The notes under the pieces were generated by a model that was given only the letters and a program-made list of their open reading frames with translations, was not told the origin of the DNA and searched no databases. From assembly GCA_037693485.1 (NCBI GenBank), contig CM075346.1:17203501-17267500 (forward strand): a stretch of DNA of 64,000 bases, written 5' to 3'. Positions 1 to 10,250 of this stretch are shown here, one piece after another. The DNA comes from Kitagawia praeruptora. Its lineage: Eukaryota > Streptophyta > Magnoliopsida > Apiales > Apiaceae. Position 1 is the first letter of the stretch. Every line of letters begins with the position of its first letter. The translations under genes were made by a program, and so were the position numbers.

Positions 1-50
1 AACGAGGTCGACACTTCCAAAATAGGGCGAGGATATTTCTAGCCATAACA
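1..50 (-). repeat. Tip of the left LTR, truncated by the window edge
   Basis: These 50 bases are identical to 5393-5442. Read on the minus strand they are the first 50 bases of the element's 3' LTR, starting TGTTATGGC. The rest lies before the window. Perfect identity over 50 bp is compatible with recent insertion but too short to date it. Confidence 0.9.
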
Positions 51-66
51 ACTACCCCCCAGTTTC
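51..66 (-). other. Polypurine tract of the first LTR element
   Basis: On the minus strand the sequence reads AAGAAACTGGGGGGTAGT and then runs straight into the LTR start TGTTATGG. A purine-rich run abutting the 3' LTR is the normal plus-strand primer of LTR retrotransposons, and it fixes the element's orientation as minus. Confidence 0.7.
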
Positions 67-216
67 TTGCAATATATTTTTTTAAAAGAAACTAATTCCT
101 CGAAGTATCTTTACAAAACATAGACGAGCCTTATTCCAAAAAATAAATTATAAGCGAACCGTTTCTATTAAAATTGCCACGCCTCGATTTCTGTTCCTAT
201 TCCAATCAGGACATGC

Positions 217-245
217 CACGTGTCCCATACCAGCCATTATATAAA
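217..245 (+). promoter_or_regulatory. G-box and TATA box of the antisense gene
   Basis: A CACGTG G-box at 217-222 lies about 16 bp before TATATAAA at 238-245. The downstream stretch looks like a pyrimidine-rich plant leader. A GT donor-like site at 404 and the acceptor TTTTCAG just before the ATG at 623 suggest a 5'UTR intron of about 220 bp. This would make the plus-strand gene independent of the LTR promoter, which points the other way. The motifs are seen; activity is inferred. Confidence 0.5.
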
Positions 246-622
246 CCCCAAACTTTCCTTCTTTTCCCATCCCTTTTTCAAAAGCTCACGAAGTGCTGTG
301 TCATTTTTTATCTGGAGGGCGAGGTCTATAATTGCTGTGGGCGAGTTTTTCATTTTCTAAGCGATTTCTTCATTTTCTCAAGGCGACTCTTCTTCAGAAA
401 AAGGTACTCGTCCCTATCTTCTTTCAGTATTTATTGTCAATTCGTAGTTAATTTACCATGTTTGAACATGTATACTAATTGAGAGAGACACTTTTAGATT
501 CTTAACTCGTTAGTGACCCTAGGCGCGTTCCCCAATCAATGGACGAGGACTTACCCTTTTCTAGAATCACACTGAATTTTCCCTTTCATTCCCTAATTTC
601 CGTCCTCGTCCTTTATTTTCAG

Positions 623-3053
623 ATGTCTCGCGAAGAAACATCCTCCGAAAGATCGTCTTCTGGAAATCAGGCGACATCTTCTTCATTTCAATCTCGCCCC
701 GAAGAACTTTCAGATAGCCTTCACCTTACAGGAGACATCGAGGACCTGACTAGCACATATCATGCTCAAAACTTGGATCAGGACGAGAATGAGGATGACC
801 TTCGTGACTTTTTTGTTAACATAGATCCCCAGGAACCAGGTCCTTCTAGGCTAGGTAGAGGTCGTGGTAAAGACCTCGTCCAATATAGAAGAATGCTCGA
901 TGCCCTTTCAAATTCTTACAGCCATGACAAGGAAAACGTTGTCCAAGACTTGGACGAGGGCGAGAATATAATTGAAGAAGAAGATGATGAAGCAGTCGAA
1001 GATGATGATGCCGAAATAGAGGACGGTGATGAGGCGATATCTGTTTCCCCTGTGAGATATGCTATGGAGATCCCTTCTCCCCCAAACAACCCGTACAAAC
1101 AGCCCGTCCGAAGTCATGACATTGATTTAAACTTTGCAGATGATGTCTCTGAACCACTGAGGGCGAAACACAGATTTACCCAGGGCGTGATATCTTGTGC
1201 TGGTCTCGCCTCAAAAATCTCTTCTGAAGAAATCATGTTCCTAATGGAATACTATAATTTAGAAGGAAAATGGTTGAGGCCCCGCTCTTTCATGCGAATG
1301 CATGTCTTCGACATCGCCGGACTTCCAACACCGAGAATGGTCCTTACAAACAAACTAGTTGAACTAGGATTCGGATCGCCCATGCATTCTTTTCTTCAGC
1401 AAATTATTACCTACTTCAACATCGCCCCTATTCAGTTGTCGCCTAACAGCTATAGGGCGGCAATTGGTTTATACATGATGTATAGAAATAAAGGATATGA
1501 AGCCCCAACAATGCATGAGCTCAGCCATTTTCTCTCCTTGAGACGTTGCGGGAAAGACGTCGGTTTTTATTACCTCGCCTTCTGGGCGACTCATAATAGG
1601 AAAGGGTTCCTTACTGGGAATCCCAGTAACATGAAAGTTTGGAAAGAAGATTATTTTTATATTTTTGACGTTCCAAGAATAAGAACCCAATTCAATCTTC
1701 ACCCATGTAAGTGTCTCGCCCTTCTCTCTACAAATCTCGCACCTTAAGTATCTCGTCCTTTTCATATGTATATCTTTGCTTTTATTTTTCTAGACACACC
1801 ATCTCAATCTAAGTTGGTAGGCGACGCTGCAGCAAGAGCTCTTGCTATTTCTAACTTACCCAAGTCGGAGAAAGATCTCGACTTTTTAGTAACTCGTGAC
1901 AACCTTCGTAATTATGGCTTTTACAACAAAGGGTTCGGTCAAGTCCCATACATAAAATTCAAGAGAGGAACTAAGAGAAGTACTCGTAGAAAGCAAATAG
2001 AAGTGCTAACTGATAAAGGTACCTCGCCCCCTCTTAAAATACATCTCGCCCTTAGATATGGGATTTATTACTTTTTACTTGTATAATTCACGGATTCGTT
2101 TATATAACCTGTTTACTTTATGTGCAGGTCAAATGTCGAGACTTCCCTTCGGACGAAACCCTTTTGCTGATACTGCGCCCACACCCTCCATGGTAGCGGA
2201 ACAAGCCCGCCCATCTCCTTCTGTTCTGGTTAATGCATCTCGCCCTCCTCCTCCTAATCTCGGAGAAAAGCATGATAAGGGTAGAAAGCGAGATGATGCT
2301 GGTAAGACTTTACAAAACAAGAGACAAAAGGGGATTACTGTCGAGGAATCGCCATCTGATTCCGTGGCCTCAACATTCGGCTCTGTTGCCGCAGAAAACT
2401 TCTCTGATAGCGAGGTTAAGCTTCTAAAGAACCGTACCGACGAGGAGGCTGAATTTAATTTCAAAGCCGGGCTTGGAGATGCCTTTTATCATGGCTTAAG
2501 AGTTCTCGCTCTGAAGAACTCGACTATCAAGGATCAAGAAAGATCTCTCAAGAAACTAAAAAGCGAAGCTTCTTCCTATAACTCCAAGATGGGCGAGATC
2601 CAAAAGAAACTAGATGACGAAGTGAAGGCGAGAAAAGATGACGTAGACAGGCTCCAGTTGGCTTTAGACAAAGCAAACTTTGATCTGGACAGCATAGGAA
2701 AATCTCATGAGAGCGAGATCTCTAAGCTGAAAGGTGAGAACGACATGCTTTCTGCTGGAATGAGGAAAGGCCAGAGCGAAGCTTATAATGCTGGATTTTT
2801 GGACTATCTTCGCACTTTCCTGGCGGCTGATCCTGACTATAACTGGTCCACACACTTCGCCCCTTCTACTCCTAGCTTTATGCTTCAGTTTAAGGACGAC
2901 AATGCTGATCTTATCGCTGCTGCTAAAGAAGAACTACGCCTAAAAATTGAGAGCGAGAAGAAAGCTATTGTTGAGGCAAAGGCGAACAAGACAGGGATAG
3001 CAGGACACGAGAAAGCAGATGCAGCCTCGCCCTCTCAAACTGTTGGAACCTGA
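623..3053 (+). CDS. Spliced antisense ORF of the LTR element (gypsy-type 'transposase' domain plus coiled coil)
   Basis: Three exons join in frame: 623-1706, 1794-2018 and 2128-3053, giving 744 aa. Both introns have GT-AG ends (GTAAGT...TTTTCTAG and GTACCT...GTGCAG). I chose the ATG at 623 because it follows an acceptor-like TTTTCAG; a longer reading from 539 would translate probable intron. In order: a Ser/Glu-rich acidic N-terminus (residues 1-180) with a DDEAVEDDDAEIEDGDE run; a domain at about 195-370 resembling the plant 'putative gypsy type transposon' family (motifs such as MEYYNLEGKW, PRSFMRMHVFD, LRRCGKDVGFYYL); a basic segment (KRGTKRSTRRKQ); a Pro-rich linker; and a long Lys/Glu-rich coiled coil at about 560-650. 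Proteins of this kind are found in antisense in Tat/Retand retroelements and their role is unknown. It is uninterrupted, so it may be expressed. I recognise no catalytic motif. Confidence 0.75.
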
Positions 3054-3536
3054 CTGCAGGAACTCTTAATTATTGCCAAGACAATAGGAGTGCGGGCCCT
3101 CCTATAATGGCCTCGCCCTCTGTAATTTGTTCTTCATTCAAACTAATTTATTCCCAACTAATTGGAGTGCGCGTCCTCCATTTAAAGACGTCGCCCTTGT
3201 AATGACTTTAATGCCCTTGAACTGATTTTTTATAATTACGTTTCCCTGCCTGCAGTACAACTTTAATGTATCACGCCTTTCTGTTAAGATCTCGCCTTTT
3301 CCTTAGGCACCTCGCCCTTTCTGATTTTTAACTTAATCTGTGAACCTTGATAAATATCTTAATTCAAAAGGTAACTATGATGCTTTCCAAAGGACATCTC
3401 ATTAACAGAGCACTTTACCTTGGAATAGTTTCATGATATGCGAGATGTAATTATTTCAAAAAAAATCATCCAAAGCATTTTGAGAATTATTATCATCCAG
3501 TCGAAGGTTATATCTACCATGTCTTCTAGAGGGTAT
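3054..3536. other. Gene-free stretch downstream of the antisense gene
   Basis: This is probable 3'UTR and spacer. CTCGCC-type words recur here (for example near 3112, 3190, 3291 and 3312), as they do in the introns and LTR of the same element. No ORF with coding character was seen. Confidence 0.5.
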
Positions 3537-4018
3537 CCTCCTCAAAGGAGGTCATTTTCCTCAGAATTTTATAAATTTTATGATACTCTCCTCAAAGGAG
3601 ATCATTCTTGTTCAGAAATTCCCTCCTCACAGGAGGTGGATTTTCCGAATCTCGAACCCTGATGAGGCGCCGGAAGTACGGACATCCCCCCCGGAAGTAC
3701 GGTTTTTGCAAGGATTTGGTAATTTGAGATACCCTCCTCAAAGGAGGTCGTTCTCCATTCCAGAAATATCCCTCCTCACAGGAGGTGGATTTCCCGAAGT
3801 TCGTGCCTTGATGAGGCGCCGGAAGTACGGACATCCCCCCCGGAAGTACGGTTTTTGCAAGGTCTTTGATAATTTGAGATACCCTCCTCAAAGGAGGTCA
3901 TTCTCCATTCCAGAAATACCCTCCTCACAGGAGGTGGATTTTCCGAAGTAAAAATTTTAAACTCTCCTCAAAGGAGACCATCATTTTGTACATCTATGAA
4001 GATCCTCCTTAAAGGAGG
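3537..4018. repeat. Array of nine CCTCCTC-AA-AGGAGG mini-palindromes within a tandem duplication
   Basis: Short inverted repeats of 13-15 bp of the form (C)CTCCTCANAGGAG(G) or CCTCCTTAAAGGAGG occur at 3537, 3588, 3622, 3733, 3771, 3883, 3920, 3964 and 4004. Around them a module of roughly 150 bp is duplicated. It contains two CGGAAGTACGG copies separated by a C-run, near 3670-3710 and 3820-3855. Each palindrome could form a 5-6 bp stem. The array lies between the 3' end of the antisense gene and the minus-strand leader. No function is known to me. Confidence 0.85.
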
Positions 4019-4325
4019 TCATCTATCACGGAATTTAAACAAAAACAATCAAAAGACACAAGCATGTTTTATTCATAAATATAAATCCTGACTAAGGAGT
4101 GGTACATACACTACCCCCCTAGACTTTTACGAAAATAAATTAAGAGAAAGTAGAACAAAGGCAGGAAGCACATTACCTCCCTGTGAGAACTATTCTCTTT
4201 GGTTTATGACAGATTCTTTTTCGGCACGTTGATTTCCTCAGTGTGTTTGATAGCTCCTCTCCTAGTTATGATGACTCTCCCTTAGATCCTCCCTCTCTCC
4301 AAGTGGCGGCGAGGTCCACCATGAT
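4019..4325. other. Gene-free interior of the first LTR element
   Basis: This spacer lies between the palindrome array and the remnant beside the PBS. It holds a run of C (ACTACCCCCC near 4110) resembling the polypurine tract region at 51-66. That could mark an internal PPT copy on the minus strand. No ORF was supported. Confidence 0.4.
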
Positions 4326-4631
4326 TCAGGCGAGATCCAGCAAGAAACTATTTTTTCCTCTCCATCGCATCCAGCCTAGCCCCCATACGAGTGTTAGCGT
4401 TTCCCATAAAGTGATTTTGTTCCAAATCTCGGCGTTACTTATCAGGACAGGGGAATCTCCCTCAATTTGAGAGGTCGCCGGTCTGTCGGGAATCCTAGGC
4501 ATAGCATCCATCGGATCTGAGTTCGTCGATTGTTGTAGGGGTAGGTTTTTCGTGGTCCTAACTTCCTTCACACGGCGATCATCAACACGTTCTTGATTTG
4601 ACTGTGAAATCCTTCCTCCTGAGATGTCAAA
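4326..4631 (-). pseudogene. Possible gag leader remnant next to the PBS
   Basis: Read on the minus strand directly after the PBS, an open stretch of about 100 codons runs to a stop at 4326. It encodes Asp/Arg-rich text (QSNQERVDDRRVKEV), the position where gag begins in Ty3/gypsy elements. There is no clear initiating ATG at the front and no zinc knuckle, and a likely frame change occurs near its end (GARLDAME is readable in another frame). It is either a decayed gag N-terminus or a fortuitous open leader. Confidence is low. Confidence 0.3.
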
Positions 4632-4651
4632 AGCCCCTCCTTCTAGCGCCA
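4632..4651 (-). other. Primer binding site of the first LTR element
   Basis: After the LTR end TTAACA and two bases, the minus strand reads TGGCGCTAGAAGGAGGGGC. A TGG start at this spacing is the complement of a tRNA CCA end. The cognate tRNA cannot be named from the sequence alone. A closely similar site occurs at 49,091 on the plus strand. Confidence 0.7.
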
Positions 4652-4653
4652 AT

Positions 4654-5442
4654 TGTTAACGGAGGAATTTGGGAAAACAAATTCGGGGAGGGTTGCTGGA
4701 ATTGTAGTGGTGGTTGATGACGGTGAGCGGCGTAGGATGCTTAGGGTTAGGGTTGGTGATTTGGGGATGGCTGAGATTGTATGTGAGAGTTATTGCAATT
4801 TAGATCGAATATTGAATTCTCTCTTTTTCGCAAGGGTTGCATCCCCCCATACAATGTGCCTACGTATCCTATTTATAGGAATCAAGCCAAACGTAGTTCT
4901 TGGAGAACAAGTTATCGTAATGGGCTAGGTTTCCGCTTTTAAGAAGCCCATTGGATTAAGACCACCGCCTTTGATGTTATCATTACGGACCTCAAAGCTC
5001 AACTACTTTCTCGGAACGTATCGGTTAAGCTATTGACCCGGTATTTTCAGGGTCAATGCTTTCCCTAAGTTACGGAGATAAAATAGATGTAGGGCAGCCC
5101 TGATGGAGGGCGAGATCCTTTCGAAATGGACGAGATCCGTCACAAAGGGCGAGATCTAGCTTTTAGTTCGAGGACCTTATTCGTAGTCCATAATCTTCGA
5201 ATTTAGTAATCGCCACCAAAAAGGGAGAGATATTACAGTATTGGGCCTAGCCATTTTAAAAGGGCGAGCTCCTTTATATACGAGCGAGGTCTTCTGTAAA
5301 ATAATATTATCCTACCTTGGGTCAGGCCCAATAAATGCCACATTTCCTCATGCTACGACCCATGACATGAATTACTTTCTTTCTCTGGCCCAAACGAGGT
5401 CGACACTTCCAAAATAGGGCGAGGATATTTCTAGCCATAACA
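4654..5442 (-). repeat. Complete LTR (5' LTR in element orientation), 789 bp
   Basis: It runs from TGTTATGG (at 5442, minus strand) to TTAACA (at 4654). A TATAAAT box lies on the minus strand at 4871-4877, so transcription would head into the interior. It is rich in GGGCGAGATC-like words (near 5107, 5128, 5148, 5263 and 5283). The five bases after it are GTAAC; the matching flank is outside the window. Confidence 0.85.
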
Positions 5443-5619
5443 GTAACTTTATATAAGATTCTACATGGGATTTTAGTTGTATTTCACTAAGGATAGTTCT
5501 ATTTTATTTGTGAGATGCTATATTAGATTGAAGTTACGTGAATTTGACTAAGCCTACACTTACCAATGCATATCGAAATTTATTGATCAAACTATTGATT
5601 TGGATTTATTAAAAATTAT
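5443..5619. other. AT-rich flank between two mobile elements
   Basis: I see no gene, RNA or repeat in this short spacer between the LTR element and the MULE-type MITE. Confidence 0.5.
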
Positions 5620-5927
5620 GGGAAATGTTAACCACAGCCCTAAGGGCTGTTGTTAAGAATTAAATATTTTCATATTTTCAACATCTATTCCTATGTATTT
5701 AATTGTTTTTAGTTTTTCAATATACATTTATAACACTAATTTAATTTTCCAAGTAATAATAGTGGATCCCCTGCATTCACATTAATTTCCATTCTCAAAA
5801 ACATCCCAAATGTTAAATAATTTTATTGAGTTTGGTGCAAAATTGATGTATTAGGTATAAAATTGATGTAATAAATGCATTTATCCATTCTTAACCATAG
5901 CCCTAAGGGCTGTGGTTAACAGGACCC
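5620..5927. mobile_element. MULE-type MITE with 9-bp target duplication, 308 bp
   Basis: The termini are inverted repeats: GGGAAATGTTAACCACAGCC on the left and the complement of GGCTGTGGTTAACAGGACCC on the right. Each TIR contains its own palindrome around CCCTAAGGG. The 9-bp AAAAATTAT flanks both sides (5611-5619 and 5928-5936). A 9-bp duplication and long TIRs point to Mutator-like mobilisation. The interior is non-coding. Confidence 0.85.
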
Positions 5928-7195
5928 AAAAATTATTTTAGGTCTTGGGTGAAAGTCTTGGGTGAAACGCAGAAGTATCGTACACCAAATGAAACATTGA
6001 AGGGACTACAATTAGCTGAATTAATATCTTCTACAAATGACTTTTTTCTTGAAGAACATTTAAGAAATTACCATTACAATTATTTGCGATTGTTTGACTA
6101 CTTATACTGTACTTTTAAATTATTTGAGTAACTAATATCATCAAATGTTAAAAATTAACTAGGAGCTTCTATCACGAATTAGTAATGAAATTGGACAATT
6201 AGAAGATATGCAAAAGAGACGCAGTGAGCATATAAGAATGGCGAAAGCCTTCTTCCCTACAAATTCAACAATTGAGCGTCTCAAAGAAGATTTTTAAAGG
6301 CTAACACAGAAGACAATCGAAGTAAAAGGTGCAAATCAATGTTCGAGGAAATCAACTTCCTTGCCTTATATAAGCAACAAAAGGTCTAGTTAAATTTGAA
6401 TTCTCCTTTCTTGTGTTTTTTCTTATTGTTACAATCAAATGATTGTAAGTAATTTGCAATTTAAACTTAATTGTTTCTTAAATAATTGTAAAGTAAGTAG
6501 AAACAACATCATAGTTTAAAAGATACAACATAATTACTAAATTTGTGCCTTTAATAACTAACTAGCTTCAATTCCCGTGCAAGGCACGGGATTGCTCTAT
6601 TTTATACTGTAATTGTTATTTTTTTCTCGTTATGTTTTGATATTAATATTAGCAATTGATATTGTGATGTCTAAAATTCTTTTCAATTTATAGCATTTTT
6701 TTTAACCAACATTAATTTTGTCCCCTTTGTCAAGATCTCCCATTTTGATTAAAACATTCAGATGTGCTTTTTATTTTTCCAAAGTGCTTAAATCATGTAT
6801 ATGTTGTATTTGATATTACAGATTGTCAAGTAATGCACCGGAGCCAAGAAAGCATAAAAAAATATTGTATTAGACACATTTCTATAAAGTAAAAATACTA
6901 AATTACAGTACACAAAATTAATTTATTCTTAATTTATTCTGTAAATTGTATAGCAAAAATATATATGTTGTTAGCAATCTGAAGTTAATGTTCCAATATT
7001 ATTTCTTCAATAATGTTAGATCACTTATAATGAGTTATAATGCTATTTACTCGTGCGACACACAAATTTCTTCGAATGGTTAGTTAATTGCAACATAACA
7101 AAAGTGTTATAATTAAGTAGATAGTATTAAATGATGTATAATAATGAATATACATATTAAATACGAATTTTAATTGATGTGCATTAATGAATGCA
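5928..7195. other. AT-rich intergenic stretch with unrecognised ORF scraps
   Basis: Short open stretches near 5949-6131 and 6160-6300 give text such as TQKYRTPNETLKGLQLAEL and AFFPTNSTIERLKEDF that I cannot place. They could be decayed exons. A perfect palindrome CCCGTGCaaGGCACGGG lies near 6574-6592. Nothing else is supported. Confidence 0.4.
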
Positions 7196-7960
7196 GAGGG
7201 TCAAAATAGTAATTTAATTTGGATTAAAATGGTACATGTTGTGGTATTATATATATAATAGAAGGTCATTAATATAATTATTTTATTAAATCGAATAATT
7301 TCAAAATATCTAGTTTAAAATATCTAGTTTCACTAAATACCATATATCACTCATTTATACTAAACTATAACATAATAAAATATAAATATGTAAATGTAAA
7401 ACGAAGAAAAATGATTAAAATATCTTAGAAATCAAAATACCAAAGATTCTTCATTCATCACCCAACATACATAGCATATTTTATGACTTATAACACGTGT
7501 GATGTGTTAGCCTAGTGGTAAGGTGATCTGCAAATGAACCTAAAGACCTAGGTTCGATTCTCATGCGCAACAATTTTTTGAAAAAAATTTAATCCATAGA
7601 GGGTCAAAATAGTAATTTAAGTTGGATTAAAATGGTACATGTTGTGGCATTATATATATAATACTAAATACCATATATCACTCATTTATACTAAATTATA
7701 ACATAATAAAATATAAATATGTAAATGTAAAACGAAGAAAAAAGATTAAAATATCTTAGAAATCAAAATACCAAAGATTCTTCATTCATCACCCAACATA
7801 CATAGCATATTTTATGATTTATAACATGTGTGATGTGTTAGCCTAGGTCGATTCTCATGAGCAACAACTTTTTGAAAAAAATTTAATCCATAGAGGGTCA
7901 AAATAGTAATTTAAGTTGGATTAAAATGGTACATGTTAGTGGCATTATATATATAATAGA
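7196..7960. repeat. Duplicated repeat unit of about 300-330 bp with a third flank copy
   Basis: A 65-bp module starting AGAGGGTCAAAATAGTAATT appears near 7196, 7597 and 7890. The unit beginning CTAAATACCATATATCACTC appears at 7333 and 7663. The two units are nearly identical except for a loss of about 50 bp in the second. The 7333 copy contains a tRNA-like segment. This looks like a tandem duplication of a short dispersed element and its flank. Confidence 0.8.
7498..7590 (+). mobile_element. tRNA-derived SINE-like segment
   Basis: A Pol III A box, TTAGCCTAGTGG (7507-7518), is followed about 33 bp later by a B box, GGTTCGATTCT (7551-7561), and then an A-rich tail. This is the arrangement of plant tRNA-derived SINE heads. 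The second repeat copy near 7838 has lost the part between two CCTAG words, which removes the A/B spacing. Confidence 0.6.
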
Positions 7961-9203
7961 TAATAGATTTGACTGAGTATTTTCCACAAAATGAAACTCT
8001 AATAACTAATGTTAAAATATAAACTTTTTTTAAAAAAAATAAACAGCCTTCAGGTCGAGGTGGACTGGTGTAAGTTGATAGATGAAGACTGGAATACCAT
8101 CGACATTCGTAGTCAACCAAGATCAGAAAGGCCTTATAACAAAATGCATTACAAAGCATTTTTTAGGAGAATTAACTTTAGAGGGCCGAAATATTGAACT
8201 TGATTTTGACAGTGTTGAACCAAGACCTCTGAGTAGAGTTGACAAGATACAAATTGAAAAAAGGCCAAGGAGAGAGCTGAAAATGGGCGATATGCAAAAA
8301 TCACCATTCCATGAGAGAACAATTGATATTGACAAGAAGAACAATTTTAAACCAACTAAACGTAAAAGAAATAAAACCATCACAAATTTTCTCTACGATG
8401 CTAGATATGATTCAATTAACAAAAGATTCTACATATGATTCTGCATATAACAAGTCATAAAATGAGACACCTTCTTTTATAAAAGAATAATATGATTATG
8501 TATTTGTTTTTGTTGAAGCTCATGCAGCTTATTTGTATTCTACTAGTTTAACTTTTAGGCAGAAGGATTTGACCACTTTTCATTCTATGTTTTTAATTAG
8601 ATCAAACATGTAGGATCGCAGACTAAGCTTAACATTTGTACCATAGTACCAGTACCACTCCAAAACAGTAACATGTGTATACCATATATGTGCAACATTT
8701 ACTAATAAAACCCAAAATGATTTTACATCATATTACTTTAATATGATCATTTCAATACAAAACACAAAAACAAAAATAAAATAGAAACACCAAAATTATT
8801 ACCTTCTCATCCTCAACACTAAGTTGGTAACACAAATTAAACATATGAGTACCAGGAAACAAAAATTTACTTAGAACTGGTATTTATAAACTACCAGTCA
8901 TGCTTTTTACTTTACTCTTTAACACTACTCTTGAGCAACAAGAATTTAAAATTTTAAACAGCACTATATGCAATCATCGACTTACGAATATGAGTAACAA
9001 AAAGTAAAAATAATATAAAGTACGATTTATCAAATCTAAGGCATAATACAAAAAGAGTGCAGGTGTATCCAAATCTTCAAAGTACATTTTAAAAACAGCC
9101 TAGGATTGAATATTCTGGACATCAACATCACACAAATTAGGACTATCCACACCTAACATATATGGTATCCTCTCGAATTACAAGTTTTGCAGAGCCTCTT
9201 TTA
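7961..9203. other. Intergenic stretch with one unrecognised open reading frame
   Basis: A plus-strand open stretch of about 118 codons (8082-8438) is Lys/Arg-rich (for example KPTKRKRNKTITNFLYDARY) and ends cleanly in a stop. I recognise no family and see no promoter or splice support. The rest is AT-rich DNA without other signals. Confidence 0.4.
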
Positions 9204-10250
9204 TCTATCCTTTCTAGTTTCTGTCATAACTTTTCTCTGCAGGCCAAGGAAGTCTCTTGCGGCAGCCTTTATTATTACTTGGCAGTGGCAGAAGAACAGC
9301 AACCGGACCCGTAGGGCTAACACCAAATGTTTCTTCAAGAATATCTTCTTTCATTGCACGAGAATTCTTACCCTTGTCTTTAATTCTGATTCTCATCGAT
9401 TTCATCTCTTCCAGCAAAAACTCCAACCCTTCTTTATCATAACTAACATCGGCCAAACTTCCATGAAACTCATTCCAAATTTATTCTGACATATTTGTAA
9501 CCTTCTGCCCCTCACTAGTTTGATTTCTACCAACAAACTTCATTGTGCAAAACCTATCTAATGCGTTTTTCAACCATCTATTACACAAAAATTGCCTTGG
9601 AATTTCTTCAATGCCCCAAAGCCTAAGACATAAAAAACAACGACGCCACAAATATCCAACTCTAGTAAAAAGCTTGCAAGAGCACGATACATCATTTGTT
9701 GTAAATGACAAAGTGACCTCAAAAATTTTATCATCAAAACTTTTGTCATTTACAATATACTTTGTAATGTAATCCTCAATAGTGGGGTGTCCAGCCAACT
9801 TAATGTTACAAATACTAGCTTTAATCTCTTTCTGAACTCTATAGAAAATGGACCTAGTGGAAAGTCGAGCAGTATTTTTCTCAATTTGTTTTCCTATAAC
9901 TGATTGTGGAACACATCAGTCTTCATCAGTAAGCTTTCTACTTTCATATAGCTGTTTATCAATTGCACTTTCATAACACATATAGAATTCTGATAGAGTA
10001 TCACCTTTCTGGACAAAATGATTGAAGTAAAAGTTAGAGCTTTCAGACATTAAGGTATTTCTCAATAATCCACCCATCGGTTTATCTCTAAAAAAAAGCA
10101 GGGATCAAGGACTTTCTCATTTCATAGAGTTCCTTAAGTCATGCATGTTCAGTCAAGTAAAATTCTTCCAGTACAGTATTCCAACCTTCCTCAAAATCAG
10201 CTGCTGTTAAATGAGAAGACCACACGAACTTATTCAACTTGACCATAAAC
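9204..10250 (-). pseudogene. FAR1/FHY3-related (MULE-derived) gene fragment
   Basis: Reading down from about 10,250, the minus strand encodes pieces of the C-terminal half of a FAR1-related protein. In order: FEEGWNTVLEEFYLTEH, a stop and frame change, MGGLLRNT, a linker (KGDTLSEFYMCYESAIDKQL), then a SWIM-like zinc region SCSCKLFTRVGYLWRRC and IEEIPRQFLCNRWLKNAL. FAR1 family proteins are transcription factors derived from Mutator-like transposases. The N-terminal DNA-binding domain and most of the transposase core are absent, and several stops are present. In the expected CxC...CxH zinc motif the last part reads LWRRC, so zinc binding is doubtful. It is a broken copy, either of a gene or of the parent transposon. 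Confidence 0.75.

Larger units (their letters stand above)
1..5442 (-). mobile_element. Non-autonomous LTR retrotransposon carrying an antisense gene (cut by the window start)
   Basis: Bases 1-50 are repeated exactly at 5393-5442, so the window opens inside one LTR and the other full LTR lies at 4654-5442. The LTR begins TGTTATGG and ends TTAACA when read on the minus strand. A PBS-like TGGCGCTAG stretch follows it at 4632-4651, and a G-rich polypurine tract precedes the left LTR at 51-66. The element is therefore oriented minus. I see no protease, integrase, RT or RNase H in about 4.6 kb of interior. Most of the interior is a plus-strand spliced gene. Tat-lineage Ty3/gypsy elements are known to carry antisense extra ORFs, so this is most likely a large non-autonomous derivative of that lineage. 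The lineage is inference; the LTR/PBS/PPT layout is seen. Confidence 0.85.

Noticed and set aside
3580..3951. ORFs of about 100 codons across the palindrome array (both strands)
   Set aside because: They translate the duplicated hairpin module and have repetitive, frame-independent text.
4243..4470. Plus-strand ORF of 75 codons near the PBS of the first element
   Set aside because: Overlaps the possible gag remnant on the other strand, has no homology or codon character, and begins in spacer.
5949..6131. Short plus-strand ORF with TQKYRTPNETLKGL
   Set aside because: No recognised family, no splice or promoter context; mentioned only as a possible exon scrap.
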